DNA of 28,987 nt from a virus: the IMG/VR virus record IMGVR_UViG_3300049629_000152, positions 1-28,987 of that record; one strand, written 5' to 3'. Positions 12,408 through 21,018 of this stretch are shown piece by piece; positions within the stretch are counted from its first letter, which is position 1; each line of letters begins with the position of its first letter. Under the pieces are notes generated by a model that saw only the letters and a program-made list of their open reading frames with translations, ran no database searches and was not told where the DNA came from. Position numbers and translations under genes: made by a program.

Positions 12408-14782
12408 TGAGAAAGGTAGACTTATATATTGAAACGGTAGAGAATAGTGGAAACTACTCTAAAATAGAATTGTTTAACGATGAAGAAATTACAGTATCTA
12501 GTTCAATACAAAACATTAATGATATTAGTAAGATATTCACCGACTACTCTCAATCTTTTACTGTTCCATCAAGCGTTGTTAATAATGCAATATTTGAACA
12601 CTTTTACAATAATGATGTAGATACTTTACTAGACCATAACCTAAGAAGAAATGCTTATATAGAAATTGATTATATGCCATTTAGAACGGGTAAAATTCAA
12701 TTAGAAAAAGCAAGTGTAAAGAATAACCAAAACGAAAACTATTCGATTACTTTTTACGGTGAAGTTTTAAGCCTTAAAGATAAGTTTGGGGAAACTAAAC
12801 TAAAAGATTTAGATGTTACTTTTGTAGATGCTCCTTACACGGGTACTGATGTACAAACTGCAATAACAAATACTACTGATGTAGACGTACGATATCCGTT
12901 AATTACTTCACAAAGGCTGTGGACTTATGGAGATGCAACAAGTACTGATATAAGTACAACGGGTGGCAAGATAAACTACACAGAGTTATTTCCTGCTTTA
13001 AAGATTTCTAAGATATTTGAAGCTATTGAGTTAAGATGGTCGATTGATTTTCAAGGTTTGTTTTTATCTAATACTAGATTTACTAATTGTTTTTTATACC
13101 TAAAGAATAAAGAATCATTTGAGATTTTAACAGAAGCACAAAGGGTAAATGTAGTTACTTCAGACAATCATTTAGATAGTACAGCAGGTTTTCAAATAAT
13201 TAATCCTACTACTGATGTAGTTAATTTTAAATATTGGAATCAATACAGTTATTTCCTTTATGGAAACCAGTCATTAGAATTGGTTATTAGTGGGTGTTCC
13301 AATTTAAGTGCAACTTACTATATCGACATATACGAAAATAACACTTTAATAAACACTTTAACGGGGTCAGGTAACGCAACTTATAGTATAATTAACTATG
13401 CAACAGTTGTTGGATTAGACAAAGAAATTTACTGCACACTAAGAGCGAATCAAACCGTATCATTAACATTTAATTATAATTATACAGTTGAAGAAACTTA
13501 CGATTTCGGTTTAGCTTCAGGAGGTGCAAGTAATGTTATAACTGAAAGTGATATTGTTTACGGTATAGGTACGGCTCAAACACTTACAACTGCTTATATT
13601 GACTTGGCTTCATTCATGCCTGACATGACCGTATACGACTTTTTAAGTGGGATATTTAAAAACTTTAATTTAACGTGTTACGCTAAGAGTAAAACTATAT
13701 TTCAGATTGAGCCTTTAGATGATTGGTATAATAAGGGGCGAATTATAGATATAACTAAATATACAACAACAGAAGAAATAACAGTTTCAAGAATACCACT
13801 TTATAAGACTATTAAGTTTGAGCATGAGCAAAGTCAGTCTTTTATGAATAGAGAATTTGCTGAGTTATTTGGCAAAGAGTATGGCGACTTATTTAACACT
13901 TATGATTATGATGGTGGCGACTATGTGATTAAAGTACCTTTTGAAAACTTACTACATTCTGAGTTTGATGGTACAATGACACAAGTCGGATTCTGTTTAA
14001 CAAAAGCACCTGAACATAAACCGTACGTACCTAAACCAATTTTGCTTTATATGTATGAGCAACAAAGTACAAGTATTAAATTCTTTGATGGAACAACTAC
14101 AAATACTTTAACTACTTATATGCCATTTGGACAAGACATGAAACAGTTAAGCACTAACTATTCTTTAAATTGGGGTTCTGATAATTCAAGTCTTTTAAAT
14201 GTGCCTATTACTATGGGTAAATTTGCAACATATTACTATGGTTATTTATCTAACTTGTTTAACAAAAAGAATAGAGTTACAACGGTTAAAACTATCTTAC
14301 CATTAAGCATACTTACAAGGTTAAAGCTAAATGATAGGTTAGTAATAAGAGATAAGCGATATATCATTAATCAAATGAATAGCTCTTTAACTAGTGGTGA
14401 GGTCAACTTAGAATTGATAAACGACTTTAGAAGTATACAAGGTACAACGGTACAAGTAACGGGTAAACCTACAAGCGTAGTTAGTACACAAATACTATTT
14501 CCTAATTTCGTTAAGAGTGCTACTATAACAACAACTTCACCAGGAGTTACTATTTCACCAAGCACAATAACGAGTGAGCAGTATGTTGATATTACAACGG
14601 TAACAGATACAAATGTATACTACGGTAGAATTACAGAAGATGGTAACATCCGTGTTACTGAAACGTTTTCTAATAGAATAACAGAACAAGGATATAATAC
14701 AATTATTCCTATTGAAGTAGAATACACTTTTGAAGATGGCACAACAGACACTTATACACAATACATAATTCAACAACAATGA
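12407..14782 (+). CDS. Large tail tip/baseplate-like protein B (791 aa)
   Basis: The front ~130 residues (RKVDLYIETVENSGNYSKIELF through FRTGKIQLEKASV and YSITFYGEVLSLKDKFG) read like a distal-tail or hub domain that wraps the tube end. The middle is beta-rich with a candidate hub-like segment (MNREFAELFGKEYGDLF). The last ~110 residues look like an immunoglobulin-like beta-sandwich (ATITTTSPGVTISPS...), often used for surface contact. No peptidase or lysozyme motif was seen. Its stop overlaps a 52-residue gene that leads into the tape measure. The call is structural tail protein with moderate confidence; hub versus fibre cannot be decided by eye. Confidence 0.55.
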   Translation: MRKVDLYIETVENSGNYSKIELFNDEEITVSSSIQNINDISKIFTDYSQSFTVPSSVVNNAIFEHFYNNDVDTLLDHNLRRNAYIEIDYMPFRTGKIQLEKASVKNNQNENYSITFYGEVLSLKDKFGETKLKDLDVTFVDAPYTGTDVQTAITNTTDVDVRYPLITSQRLWTYGDATSTDISTTGGKINYTELFPALKISKIFEAIELRWSIDFQGLFLSNTRFTNCFLYLKNKESFEILTEAQRVNVVTSDNHLDSTAGFQIINPTTDVVNFKYWNQYSYFLYGNQSLELVISGCSNLSATYYIDIYENNTLINTLTGSGNATYSIINYATVVGLDKEIYCTLRANQTVSLTFNYNYTVEETYDFGLASGGASNVITESDIVYGIGTAQTLTTAYIDLASFMPDMTVYDFLSGIFKNFNLTCYAKSKTIFQIEPLDDWYNKGRIIDITKYTTTEEITVSRIPLYKTIKFEHEQSQSFMNREFAELFGKEYGDLFNTYDYDGGDYVIKVPFENLLHSEFDGTMTQVGFCLTKAPEHKPYVPKPILLYMYEQQSTSIKFFDGTTTNTLTTYMPFGQDMKQLSTNYSLNWGSDNSSLLNVPITMGKFATYYYGYLSNLFNKKNRVTTVKTILPLSILTRLKLNDRLVIRDKRYIINQMNSSLTSGEVNLELINDFRSIQGTTVQVTGKPTSVVSTQILFPNFVKSATITTTSPGVTISPSTITSEQYVDITTVTDTNVYYGRITEDGNIRVTETFSNRITEQGYNTIIPIEVEYTFEDGTTDTYTQYIIQQQ

Positions 14783-14937
14783 TAGCACAAATAATTCAAC
14801 TATTACAAATATCCGATTTCTACGGTGAAAGTAATTTAATTGATATTGCAAAAGGTAAGCATAAGATTGAAACTACTTGGAAAGGAAATATGAAGCAAGG
14901 AATTAGAAAAATAAAAGCAATTAAAAATGGCTATTAA
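14779..14937 (+). CDS. Small basic protein (52 aa) between tail protein B and tape measure
   Basis: ATG 14779 overlaps the previous stop (ATGA) and the frame runs 52 codons to TAA 14935, overlapping the tape measure start by 11 bases. It fills the whole gap between the two genes. The product is helical at the front (MIAQIIQLLQISDFYGE) and basic at the end (WKGNMKQGIRKIKAIKNGY). The overlap at both ends supports a translated gene; the role is unknown. Confidence 0.6.
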   Translation: MIAQIIQLLQISDFYGESNLIDIAKGKHKIETTWKGNMKQGIRKIKAIKNGY

Positions 14938-16627
14938 AAAGGAAATAGAATTAGACATTAAGGTTGAAAGTATAGGTAATCTTAAAAGTCAACTTAAAGC
15001 AGCACAAAGAGAAGTAGAAACACTTGCAGAAAAGTTTGGAGCAACATCAGAACAAGCAACAGAAGCAGCAAAAAAAGCAGCACAGTTAAAAGATGCTATT
15101 GGAGATGCAAAAGCGTTAACTGATGCCTTTAATCCTGATGCTAAATTTAATGCTTTTGGTGTAGCGTTACAAGGTGTTGCTGGTGGATTTAGTGCAGTAC
15201 AAGGTGCTATGGGTTTAGTAGGTGTAGAATCTAAAGACGTTGAAGCTACCTTATTGAAAGTTCAAAGTGCAATGGCATTAAGTGAGGGATTAAACTCGGT
15301 AATGGCTGCAAAAGATTCGTTTACAAACTTAGCTGCGGTAATTGGAAAAACTGCAATAGGTCAAAAACTTTTAACTGCTGCACAAATTGCTGGTGCTGCT
15401 GCAATGAGAGTGTTGAATGTTGTAATGGCTGCAAATCCTATAATGTTAATTGTTACAGGTGTTACGGCTTTAGTAGGTGCATTTTATTTACTTACTAGGT
15501 CAACAGATAAACAAGCACTAGCAGAAAAAGAATTAAATAGACAAAAGGAGTTATCTATTAAGTTAACTAAGATACAACAAGAGGATGCAGAAAACTATGT
15601 AAAAAGTTTACAAAAAAATTCAGCAAATAAAATAGCATTAAGAAAAGCAGAGGGTGCAAATGATGAAGAAATTTATCAATTAGAGAAAGCAAGGTTAGAG
15701 GAGCAAATTAGGTATATAAAATTACTACATGATTCAGGTGTAAAATTAACTGCTGAGCAATATGCAAATCAGAAACAAGCTAAATACGATTTAAAAATAT
15801 TAGAAGCACAACATCAAACAGATTTAAAAGAAATAAGAGATAAAGCAGAAGCAGAAAGAGATGCCAAAGATAAAGAACGTAAAAAACAAAAAGCAGAAGA
15901 TGATGCAATAGAAGCAGAAAGACGTGCTATGATGGCACAAGGCGAGATAGATGCAGATGCTGCTGCGTATGCTTATTTTGCAGAACAAGATAGAAAAAGA
16001 GCAGAAGAAAAAGAAGCTGCTAGATTAAAAGAATTAGAAGATGCTCAAATGTATGCAGATTTACATGAGCAAATAAGACTTAAAGACTTACAAAACGAAA
16101 AGGAAAAAGAAGAAGCTAAAAAACAATTAAGAGCAAATCAAATTCAAGGTGTAGAAAATACGCTTGCAATGATTTCAAATCTTACTGAGTTATTTGCTGG
16201 TAAAAGTGCAAAACAACAAGAGAGAGCATTTAAAATTCAAAAGGCTATCAATATAGCAAGTGCGGTTATAGATACTTATAAGGCTGCTAATATGGCATTA
16301 GCTTCTTCTCCTCCTCCATTTAGTTTTATTGCTGCTGGTGCTGCTATTACTGCGGGTTTATTAAACGTTAAAAAAATAGCTTCTCAACAGTTTCAAGGTG
16401 GTACTGCTTCAAGTGGTGGAGGCAGTTCATTTAGTGGAGGTGGCTCAATGGCTTCAAGTGGTGGAGGTACTGCTTCAAATGTAATAACTCCAAACTTTAA
16501 TATAGTTGGTAATAACGGACAAAATCAACTTGGACAAATTGCACCCGTTCAAGCGTATGTTGTAAGTAGCGAAATGACTACACAACAAGCACTAGATAGA
16601 AACAGATTAAGAAATGCAACGTTTTAG
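14927..16627 (+). CDS. Tape measure protein (short)
   Basis: 566 residues. An Ala-rich helical front (~1-75), a small-residue hydrophobic region with a likely membrane-spanning stretch near residues 160-190 (VVMAANPIMLIVTGVTALVGAF), a long charged coiled coil (~190-400: Lys/Glu/Ala/Gln-rich), a second hydrophobic segment near 450-475, and a Gly/Ser-rich tail. This is the classic tape-measure layout. The protein sets tail length and later exits into the host envelope. At about 1.5 angstrom per residue it implies a tail near 85 nm, an estimate only. Unusually, it follows rather than precedes the large tail-tip genes. Confidence 0.85.
   Translation: MAIKKEIELDIKVESIGNLKSQLKAAQREVETLAEKFGATSEQATEAAKKAAQLKDAIGDAKALTDAFNPDAKFNAFGVALQGVAGGFSAVQGAMGLVGVESKDVEATLLKVQSAMALSEGLNSVMAAKDSFTNLAAVIGKTAIGQKLLTAAQIAGAAAMRVLNVVMAANPIMLIVTGVTALVGAFYLLTRSTDKQALAEKELNRQKELSIKLTKIQQEDAENYVKSLQKNSANKIALRKAEGANDEEIYQLEKARLEEQIRYIKLLHDSGVKLTAEQYANQKQAKYDLKILEAQHQTDLKEIRDKAEAERDAKDKERKKQKAEDDAIEAERRAMMAQGEIDADAAAYAYFAEQDRKRAEEKEAARLKELEDAQMYADLHEQIRLKDLQNEKEKEEAKKQLRANQIQGVENTLAMISNLTELFAGKSAKQQERAFKIQKAINIASAVIDTYKAANMALASSPPPFSFIAAGAAITAGLLNVKKIASQQFQGGTASSGGGSSFSGGGSMASSGGGTASNVITPNFNIVGNNGQNQLGQIAPVQAYVVSSEMTTQQALDRNRLRNATF
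16602..16626 (+). promoter_or_regulatory. Putative phage late promoter 2 (ECF-like bipartite motif)
   Basis: ACAGA at 16602-16606, 11 bases, AACGTTTTA at 16618-16626, five bases to ATG 16632. It overlaps the last codons of the tape measure gene. AAC-N16-CGT geometry is retained. The match also supports ATG 16632 over 16614 as the protease start. Confidence 0.55.
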
Positions 16628-16631
16628 AATT

Positions 16632-17213
16632 ATGAAAAAGATACAAGATATTGAAATGATTATTAGTGATGAGTCCCAAGATGGGGTTTTCGCTATTTCG
16701 CTAGTTGATAAACCAGCAATTCAAGAAGATTTTATTTATTTGTCTAGTCATGAAATTGAATTAAAGGTAGTAAACGAAGAAAAAAGAGAGGTTGTAGGTA
16801 TTGCTTTAGTTCCTGATAAAAAGATTTACAGAAATGTAGATGGTCAAGAGTTTAATATTTACTTTACTTCACAAACTATTGAAAAGACAAATGAACTTTT
16901 CATGCGTAATCTAAACCTAAATAAAATTACTTCACAACATGAAAGAGATGTTGAGGGTGTAAGTGTTATTGAAAGTTGGATTGTTGAAGATTCTAAACAG
17001 GATAAATCTAATATATATAAGTTAAACGCTCCAGTAGGTAGTTGGGTTGTAAAGATGAAAGTTTACAACGATAGCGAGTGGGTACGTGTTAAGAATGGAG
17101 AGTACAAAGGTTTCTCAATTGAGGGCAAATATAAAGAAGCAGAAGTAAAAGCGAGTGAGCAAGTAGATGAAACTACTGAGCTAATAAATGAAATAGAAAA
17201 CTTAATTAAATGA
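16632..17213 (+). CDS. XkdF-like prohead maturation protease (putative)
   Basis: 193 residues from ATG 16632; ATG 16614 is in frame but lies inside the promoter-like motif. The sequence follows the XkdF-like pattern closely: GVFAISLVDKPAIQEDFIYL at ~18-37, VVGIALVPDKKIYR, SQHERDVEGVSVIESWIVED at ~101-120 and KNGEYKGFSIEG near 155-166. His103 and Ser115 are candidate catalytic residues by analogy with phage prohead serine proteases; the third residue is not identified. The enzyme would cut scaffold and capsid N-termini during head maturation. It opens the head module, ahead of scaffold and capsid genes. Confidence 0.8.
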   Translation: MKKIQDIEMIISDESQDGVFAISLVDKPAIQEDFIYLSSHEIELKVVNEEKREVVGIALVPDKKIYRNVDGQEFNIYFTSQTIEKTNELFMRNLNLNKITSQHERDVEGVSVIESWIVEDSKQDKSNIYKLNAPVGSWVVKMKVYNDSEWVRVKNGEYKGFSIEGKYKEAEVKASEQVDETTELINEIENLIK

Positions 17214-18496
17214 GTTTACCGTATTACGTAAGATATAAAGATTCAACTGCAATAAGCGGTACTAACTATTTATATTTTGACGATGGTAGCGAATATTTAA
17301 GACGTATTTTATTTAGTGACTTTTCAAACGAAGTAGGCACAAGTATTGCAAGTGGAAACATTGTATTTATTGCTAGTAAGTCAGATTTACCAACTGCTAG
17401 TGGTGGTGTTATTACTTTAGCTAATAATATTACTTATTTTATAACTGCAATTGTAGATTTAACTGGTGATAGGTTAGTGGCTGGGCAGAATACTGTAATA
17501 CTAGGGGCATCATCAGAAAACTGCTATTTAAAATCTACTGGTTTAAATTCATCTACTGCTTTAATTACGGGTAACTATTCTTTACCAATTAGAAATATAT
17601 CATTCACTCACGGTAAAGTATTTGATTTGGATGGTGATGGTGTAACTACGGCATTAGATTGGTTCGGTATTAACTTTGTAGATTGTCAAACAGTTGGAAC
17701 GATTAAAGACTATTCTAATTTTGTAATGACTGATTCTGCTTTCTTAAATGCAAGTGGTTTGACGTTTGATGGTACAATTGGAACAGTAGCTTTTGGAAAT
17801 TGTTTATTTGATAATTATGCAAGTGGTACGGCTATCACTATTCCAAGTACTGCAACTATATCAAGACGTTTTAGAATTATTTATTCATCATTTATTACTT
17901 CATCAGGTGAAACATCTATTAACGTTTCAAGTTCTGCAAGTATAGGAAATGAAAGATATATTTTAGATACCGTTAATTTCTCAGGTGGCGGAACTTATAT
18001 ATCAGGAGTTGACGATACAAGTAATAAATCATTATTCATTAATTGCGTAGGTATAACTAATACTGCAGTTAATGGTCAATTGTATATGCAAGGTAATGCT
18101 ACTGCAACGGTAGTAAGTGCTTCAAATACGTTTTATAAAGTATTAGGTACAACAACGGCTAGTTCAGATAATGCTAAATATACTCACTCAAATAACCGAT
18201 TAACAAACGATGCTAGTGTAAGTAGAAAATATCTAATTCAGTGTGTTTTATCGTTTACAAGTTCAGCAAATGACGTGTGCGAATTTGGTTTTTACGATAG
18301 TAAATTAAGTGCAGTTAGAACACCTAGTAGAACGAAAGCAACTGCAAATGCTGCTGGTCGTGCTGAAAACGTTTCTTTTAGTTGTGTAGTATCTCATATT
18401 CAAAACGACTATTTAGAGATTCATTGTAGAAATACATCAGGAGCAAGGAATATTACAGTAGACCAATTAAACTTCATAGTAACAGAAATAAAATAA
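17210..18496 (+). CDS. Right-handed beta-helix protein, putative spike or decoration
   Basis: 428 residues. After a ~45-residue front (MSLPYYVRYKDSTAISGTNY...) comes a long run of short hydrophobic strands broken by Asn/Gly/Ser turns (residues ~60-300), the look of a pectate-lyase-like parallel beta-helix, with FDLDGDGVTTALDWF at ~138-152 as a possible calcium-binding-like turn. The last ~120 residues (KYLIQCVLSFTSS... to VDQLNFIVTEIK) look like a jelly-roll or trimerisation domain. Such proteins serve as tail spikes, polysaccharide depolymerases or head fibres. The gene lies between the protease and scaffold genes and overlaps the protease stop by four bases. The biochemical activity cannot be read from sequence. 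Confidence 0.6.
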   Translation: MSLPYYVRYKDSTAISGTNYLYFDDGSEYLRRILFSDFSNEVGTSIASGNIVFIASKSDLPTASGGVITLANNITYFITAIVDLTGDRLVAGQNTVILGASSENCYLKSTGLNSSTALITGNYSLPIRNISFTHGKVFDLDGDGVTTALDWFGINFVDCQTVGTIKDYSNFVMTDSAFLNASGLTFDGTIGTVAFGNCLFDNYASGTAITIPSTATISRRFRIIYSSFITSSGETSINVSSSASIGNERYILDTVNFSGGGTYISGVDDTSNKSLFINCVGITNTAVNGQLYMQGNATATVVSASNTFYKVLGTTTASSDNAKYTHSNNRLTNDASVSRKYLIQCVLSFTSSANDVCEFGFYDSKLSAVRTPSRTKATANAAGRAENVSFSCVVSHIQNDYLEIHCRNTSGARNITVDQLNFIVTEIK

Positions 18497-18501
18497 ATAT
18501 A

Positions 18502-18699
18502 ATGGCAAAAAAGAAAACAGTTAGTCTAACAAGTCCACAAGGTGGAGATAGAGGTTGTTTATGTCCTGATGGTACATACTCTAAAGAATGTTGTGATGGT
18601 ACACTAGAAGCACAAGGAATTGGAGCATTACAAGGGCATACAATTTCAAATGTTACAAACACAAATGAACCACGTACAATTGTAACACAAAGAGGTTGA
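18502..18699 (+). CDS. Cysteine-rich small phage protein (65 aa)
   Basis: A basic front (MAKKKTVSLTSPQGG) is followed by GCLCPDGTYSKECCDGT, with four cysteines in twelve residues, and then a polar tail. The CxC...CC cluster is a candidate metal site or disulphide knot. It sits five bases after the beta-helix gene and before a late-promoter-like motif. I recall similar CLC-DGTYSxECC proteins in the structural regions of other Bacteroidota phages but know of no function. Confidence 0.65.
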   Translation: MAKKKTVSLTSPQGGDRGCLCPDGTYSKECCDGTLEAQGIGALQGHTISNVTNTNEPRTIVTQRG

Positions 18700-18705
18700 T
18701 ATATA

Positions 18706-18730
18706 ACAGAGTAATTAACTAAACGTTTCA
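18706..18730 (+). promoter_or_regulatory. Putative phage late promoter 3 (ECF-like bipartite motif)
   Basis: ACAGA at 18706-18710, 11 bases, AACGTTTCA at 18722-18730, six bases to ATG 18737. One C/T difference from the other boxes. It would drive the scaffold and major capsid genes, the highest-demand products. Confidence 0.5.
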
Positions 18731-18736
18731 AGTATA

Positions 18737-19342
18737 ATGAAAGATAAATTAAAAAGCGTTAGAGAGTTTTTAGAGCAAAAATTCAACGTGAAATTAAAGT
18801 TAGAACAAATGGAGGTAAAATTAGCACAAATGAAACTTGCTGATGGTGTTACTGTTTTAGAGTTCGATGCCTTAGAAGTTGGTAAAGAAATTTTCATTGT
18901 TTCAGAAAATGGAAATGTACCAATGCCTATTGGAGAGTACGAACTTGAGGATGGTAATATGTTGGAAATTTACGAAGATGGTATCATTGGAGAAATTAAA
19001 GCACCTGAGGCAAAAGAAGAAGAAGCACCAGCAGAAGCACCAGAAGCTGAAATGCCAGTTGAGGCATCAGTTGAAGCACCACAAGTAGCTAAGAAAACAG
19101 TTGAAACAGTATCTAAAGAAACGTATTTCTCAGAAATGGAAGAGTTAAAGAGAGAAATTACTGAACTTAAAGAACAGTTAAAACTAAAAGAGGAGGTTAA
19201 AGAGGTAGTATTGGAAGAAACTCCAAAACCTATAACTTTTAATCCTGAGAATGTTCAGAAAATAGAGCAAATTAAATTAACTGCTCAAAAAACACTATCA
19301 GCAAGAGATAGAATTTTAAACACTATTTACAACAACAAATAA
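18737..19342 (+). CDS. Capsid scaffolding protein (probable)
   Basis: 201 residues, directly upstream of the major capsid gene. The front is a coiled coil (LKSVREFLEQKFNVKLKLEQ), then a small beta unit (ADGVTVLEFDALEVGKEIFI with MPIGEYELEDGNML), a Pro/Glu/Ala-rich linker near residues 95-120, and a second coiled coil (SEMEELKREITELKEQLKLK) ending in a basic helix. Low complexity, high charge and helicity are typical of internal scaffolds that are removed by the protease. The C-terminal basic helix would contact the capsid protein. The role is inferred from position and composition. Confidence 0.7.
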   Translation: MKDKLKSVREFLEQKFNVKLKLEQMEVKLAQMKLADGVTVLEFDALEVGKEIFIVSENGNVPMPIGEYELEDGNMLEIYEDGIIGEIKAPEAKEEEAPAEAPEAEMPVEASVEAPQVAKKTVETVSKETYFSEMEELKREITELKEQLKLKEEVKEVVLEETPKPITFNPENVQKIEQIKLTAQKTLSARDRILNTIYNNK

Positions 19343-19356
19343 ATAATAAATAACAA

Positions 19357-20313
19357 ATGGCAACTACTGCATCAATTACAAGTACATATGCTGGAGAATC
19401 TTCAGGGAAATATGTTAAAGCTGCTTTATTAAGTGGTAACACTTTATCAAGTGGAAAAATTACTATTTTACCAAACGTTAAATACAAAACTGTACTTCAC
19501 AGATTGTTAACTGATGATTTGTTAAAAAATGCGTCATGTGATTTTACTGCTACTTCAACAGTAACTTTAAATGAGAAAGTATTAACTCCGAAAGAGTTAC
19601 AAGTAAATTTACAATTGTGTAAATCAGATTTTAAAGGTACATGGGAAGCGGAGTCAATGGGGATGTCTGCACATGATGTACTTCCTAAAAACTTCTCTGA
19701 TTTCTTAATTGCTTACGTTATCGAAAAAGTTGCTTCTCAAGTTGAGGTTGCTATTTGGAGAGGTGCAACAGGTACTTCTGGGTCTATTGATGGTTTCATG
19801 ACTCAATTGACTGTTGACGCTGCTTTACCAACTGCAAATGAGGTTGCTGGTACTACTGTTACTGCTTCAAACGTTATTACTGAGTTAGGGAAAATTGTTG
19901 ATGCAATTCCTGCTACACTTTACGGTCGTGAAGATTTATACTTATATGTTTCTCAAAACATCGCTAGAGCATACGTAAGAGCATTAGGTGGATTCGGAGC
20001 TTCTGGATTAGGTGCTAACGGTTCAAACGCACAAGGAACACAATGGTATCAAAACTTAGCAGACCTTTCTTTTGATGGTGTGAAAATCTTTGTTGCTAAT
20101 GGATTAGCTTCTAATACTGCTATCGCTACAACAGTAGACAACTTATTCTTCGCAACTGGATTGTTGAATGATTCAAACTTAGTTAAAGTATTGGACATGG
20201 CGGATTTGGATGGTTCTGAAAATGTAAGATTCGTTATGAGAGCAACTGCTGCGGTTGGTTACCATACAGTTGGAGATATCGTAACTTACGGAATTACTAA
20301 CGCTGCTAACTAA
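19357..20313 (+). CDS. Major capsid protein, HK97 fold
   Basis: 318 residues. Features consistent with an HK97-fold capsid: an N-terminal arm rich in Thr/Ser/Gly, an E-loop-like segment, a spine helix in FSDFLIAYVIEKVASQVEVAIWRG (~112-135), and A-domain strands (DLYLYVSQNIARAYVRALGG; FDGVKIFVANGL) with a final beta strand VRFVMRATAAVGYHTVGDIVTYG. Codons are noticeably enriched in C-ending forms (aac, ttc, atc) relative to neighbouring genes, as expected for a very highly translated protein. It follows the scaffold gene by 14 bases and is closed by a strong terminator. Confidence 0.85.
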   Translation: MATTASITSTYAGESSGKYVKAALLSGNTLSSGKITILPNVKYKTVLHRLLTDDLLKNASCDFTATSTVTLNEKVLTPKELQVNLQLCKSDFKGTWEAESMGMSAHDVLPKNFSDFLIAYVIEKVASQVEVAIWRGATGTSGSIDGFMTQLTVDAALPTANEVAGTTVTASNVITELGKIVDAIPATLYGREDLYLYVSQNIARAYVRALGGFGASGLGANGSNAQGTQWYQNLADLSFDGVKIFVANGLASNTAIATTVDNLFFATGLLNDSNLVKVLDMADLDGSENVRFVMRATAAVGYHTVGDIVTYGITNAAN

Positions 20314-20331
20314 TAATTAGCATACTTAATT

Positions 20332-20363
20332 AAAGGGTGGTGAGAGATACACCGCCCTTTTTT
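20332..20363 (+). terminator. Rho-independent terminator after the capsid gene
   Basis: AAAGGGTGGTG (20332-20342) pairs with CACCGCCCTTT (20350-20360), with one G-T pair and a seven-base loop, followed by T residues to 20363. It isolates capsid transcription from the next gene. Confidence 0.85.
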
Positions 20364-20388
20364 GTTTAACAAATAAAAATTTAAAATT

Positions 20389-20937
20389 ATGGCTTGTGAT
20401 TTAGCAAACGGTAGAGCAGAGAGTTGTAAAGATGCAGTAGGTGGTATTGACATCATTTACATTGCAAACTTCAATCCTACTATGCAAAGTGATTTAACGT
20501 ATGATGTAACGTCTACGGATATGATTACTGATGTAAACAATATTTCTAACCTTTATAAGTTTTCTTTAAAAGGTAATAACTCATTTAATCAAAAAGGTGT
20601 TTCTTCAAGGGAAAACGGAACAACTTACTTTGAACAAACTTTGACTATTGACTTGAAAAAACAAGACGTAGCTACGACTAAGATGGTTAAATTATTATCT
20701 TATGGTAGACCACATATTGTTGTAAGAAATAGACAAGGGCAATACTTCTTAGCTGGTTTAGAGTTCGGAATGGATGTTACAGAGTCTGGAATTGAAAACG
20801 GTGTTCAAATGGGAGATTTCAATGGATATAAACTTACATTTACTGGAATGGAAAGAATACCAGCAAATCATTTGAACTGTTCAACAGAAGCTGCTTTAGC
20901 AACTTTATTTAGTTCTGCTACTATTGTTACTTCTTAG
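20389..20937 (+). CDS. Probable major tail (tube) protein
   Basis: 182 residues beginning MACDLANGRAESCKDAVGG. The rest is an alternating beta fold with a central helix (LTIDLKKQDVATTKMVKLLSYG), then HIVVRNRQGQYFLAGLEFGMDV and GYKLTFTGMERIPA, consistent with a tail-tube or major tail fold. It is bracketed by two terminators, an arrangement suited to high, independent expression. No promoter of either class is recognised in the 25 bases after the upstream terminator, so it may depend on readthrough. Tail tube is preferred over a second capsid protein by size and fold pattern. Confidence 0.65.
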   Translation: MACDLANGRAESCKDAVGGIDIIYIANFNPTMQSDLTYDVTSTDMITDVNNISNLYKFSLKGNNSFNQKGVSSRENGTTYFEQTLTIDLKKQDVATTKMVKLLSYGRPHIVVRNRQGQYFLAGLEFGMDVTESGIENGVQMGDFNGYKLTFTGMERIPANHLNCSTEAALATLFSSATIVTS

Positions 20938-20957
20938 TAATTAACTACTACTACATG

Positions 20958-20988
20958 AAAGGCTATCTTTAATTAGGTAGCCTTTTTT
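20958..20988 (+). terminator. Rho-independent terminator after the tail-tube gene
   Basis: AAAGGCTATC (20958-20967) pairs with GGTAGCCTTT (20976-20985), one G-T pair, eight-base loop, then T residues to 20988. A late-promoter-like motif starts six bases later. Confidence 0.85.
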
Positions 20989-20993
20989 ATTTA

Positions 20994-21018
20994 ACAAATT
21001 ATTGATTTAAACGTTTTA
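20994..21018 (+). promoter_or_regulatory. Putative phage late promoter 4 (ECF-like bipartite motif)
   Basis: ACAAA at 20994-20998, 11 bases, AACGTTTTA at 21010-21018, five bases to ATG 21024. AAC-N16-CGT geometry is exact. Its position directly after a terminator is what a real promoter would need, because the downstream portal operon otherwise has none. Confidence 0.6.

Noticed and set aside
14555-14851. Minus-strand frame spanning the end of tail protein B
   Set aside because: No start context, no motif, and it overlaps a well-supported gene and its coupled downstream microprotein.
16614-16631. ATG 16614 as the protease start
   Set aside because: It lies inside the tape measure gene and the late-promoter-like motif; ATG 16632 has the same 5-base spacing to the motif as two other operons.
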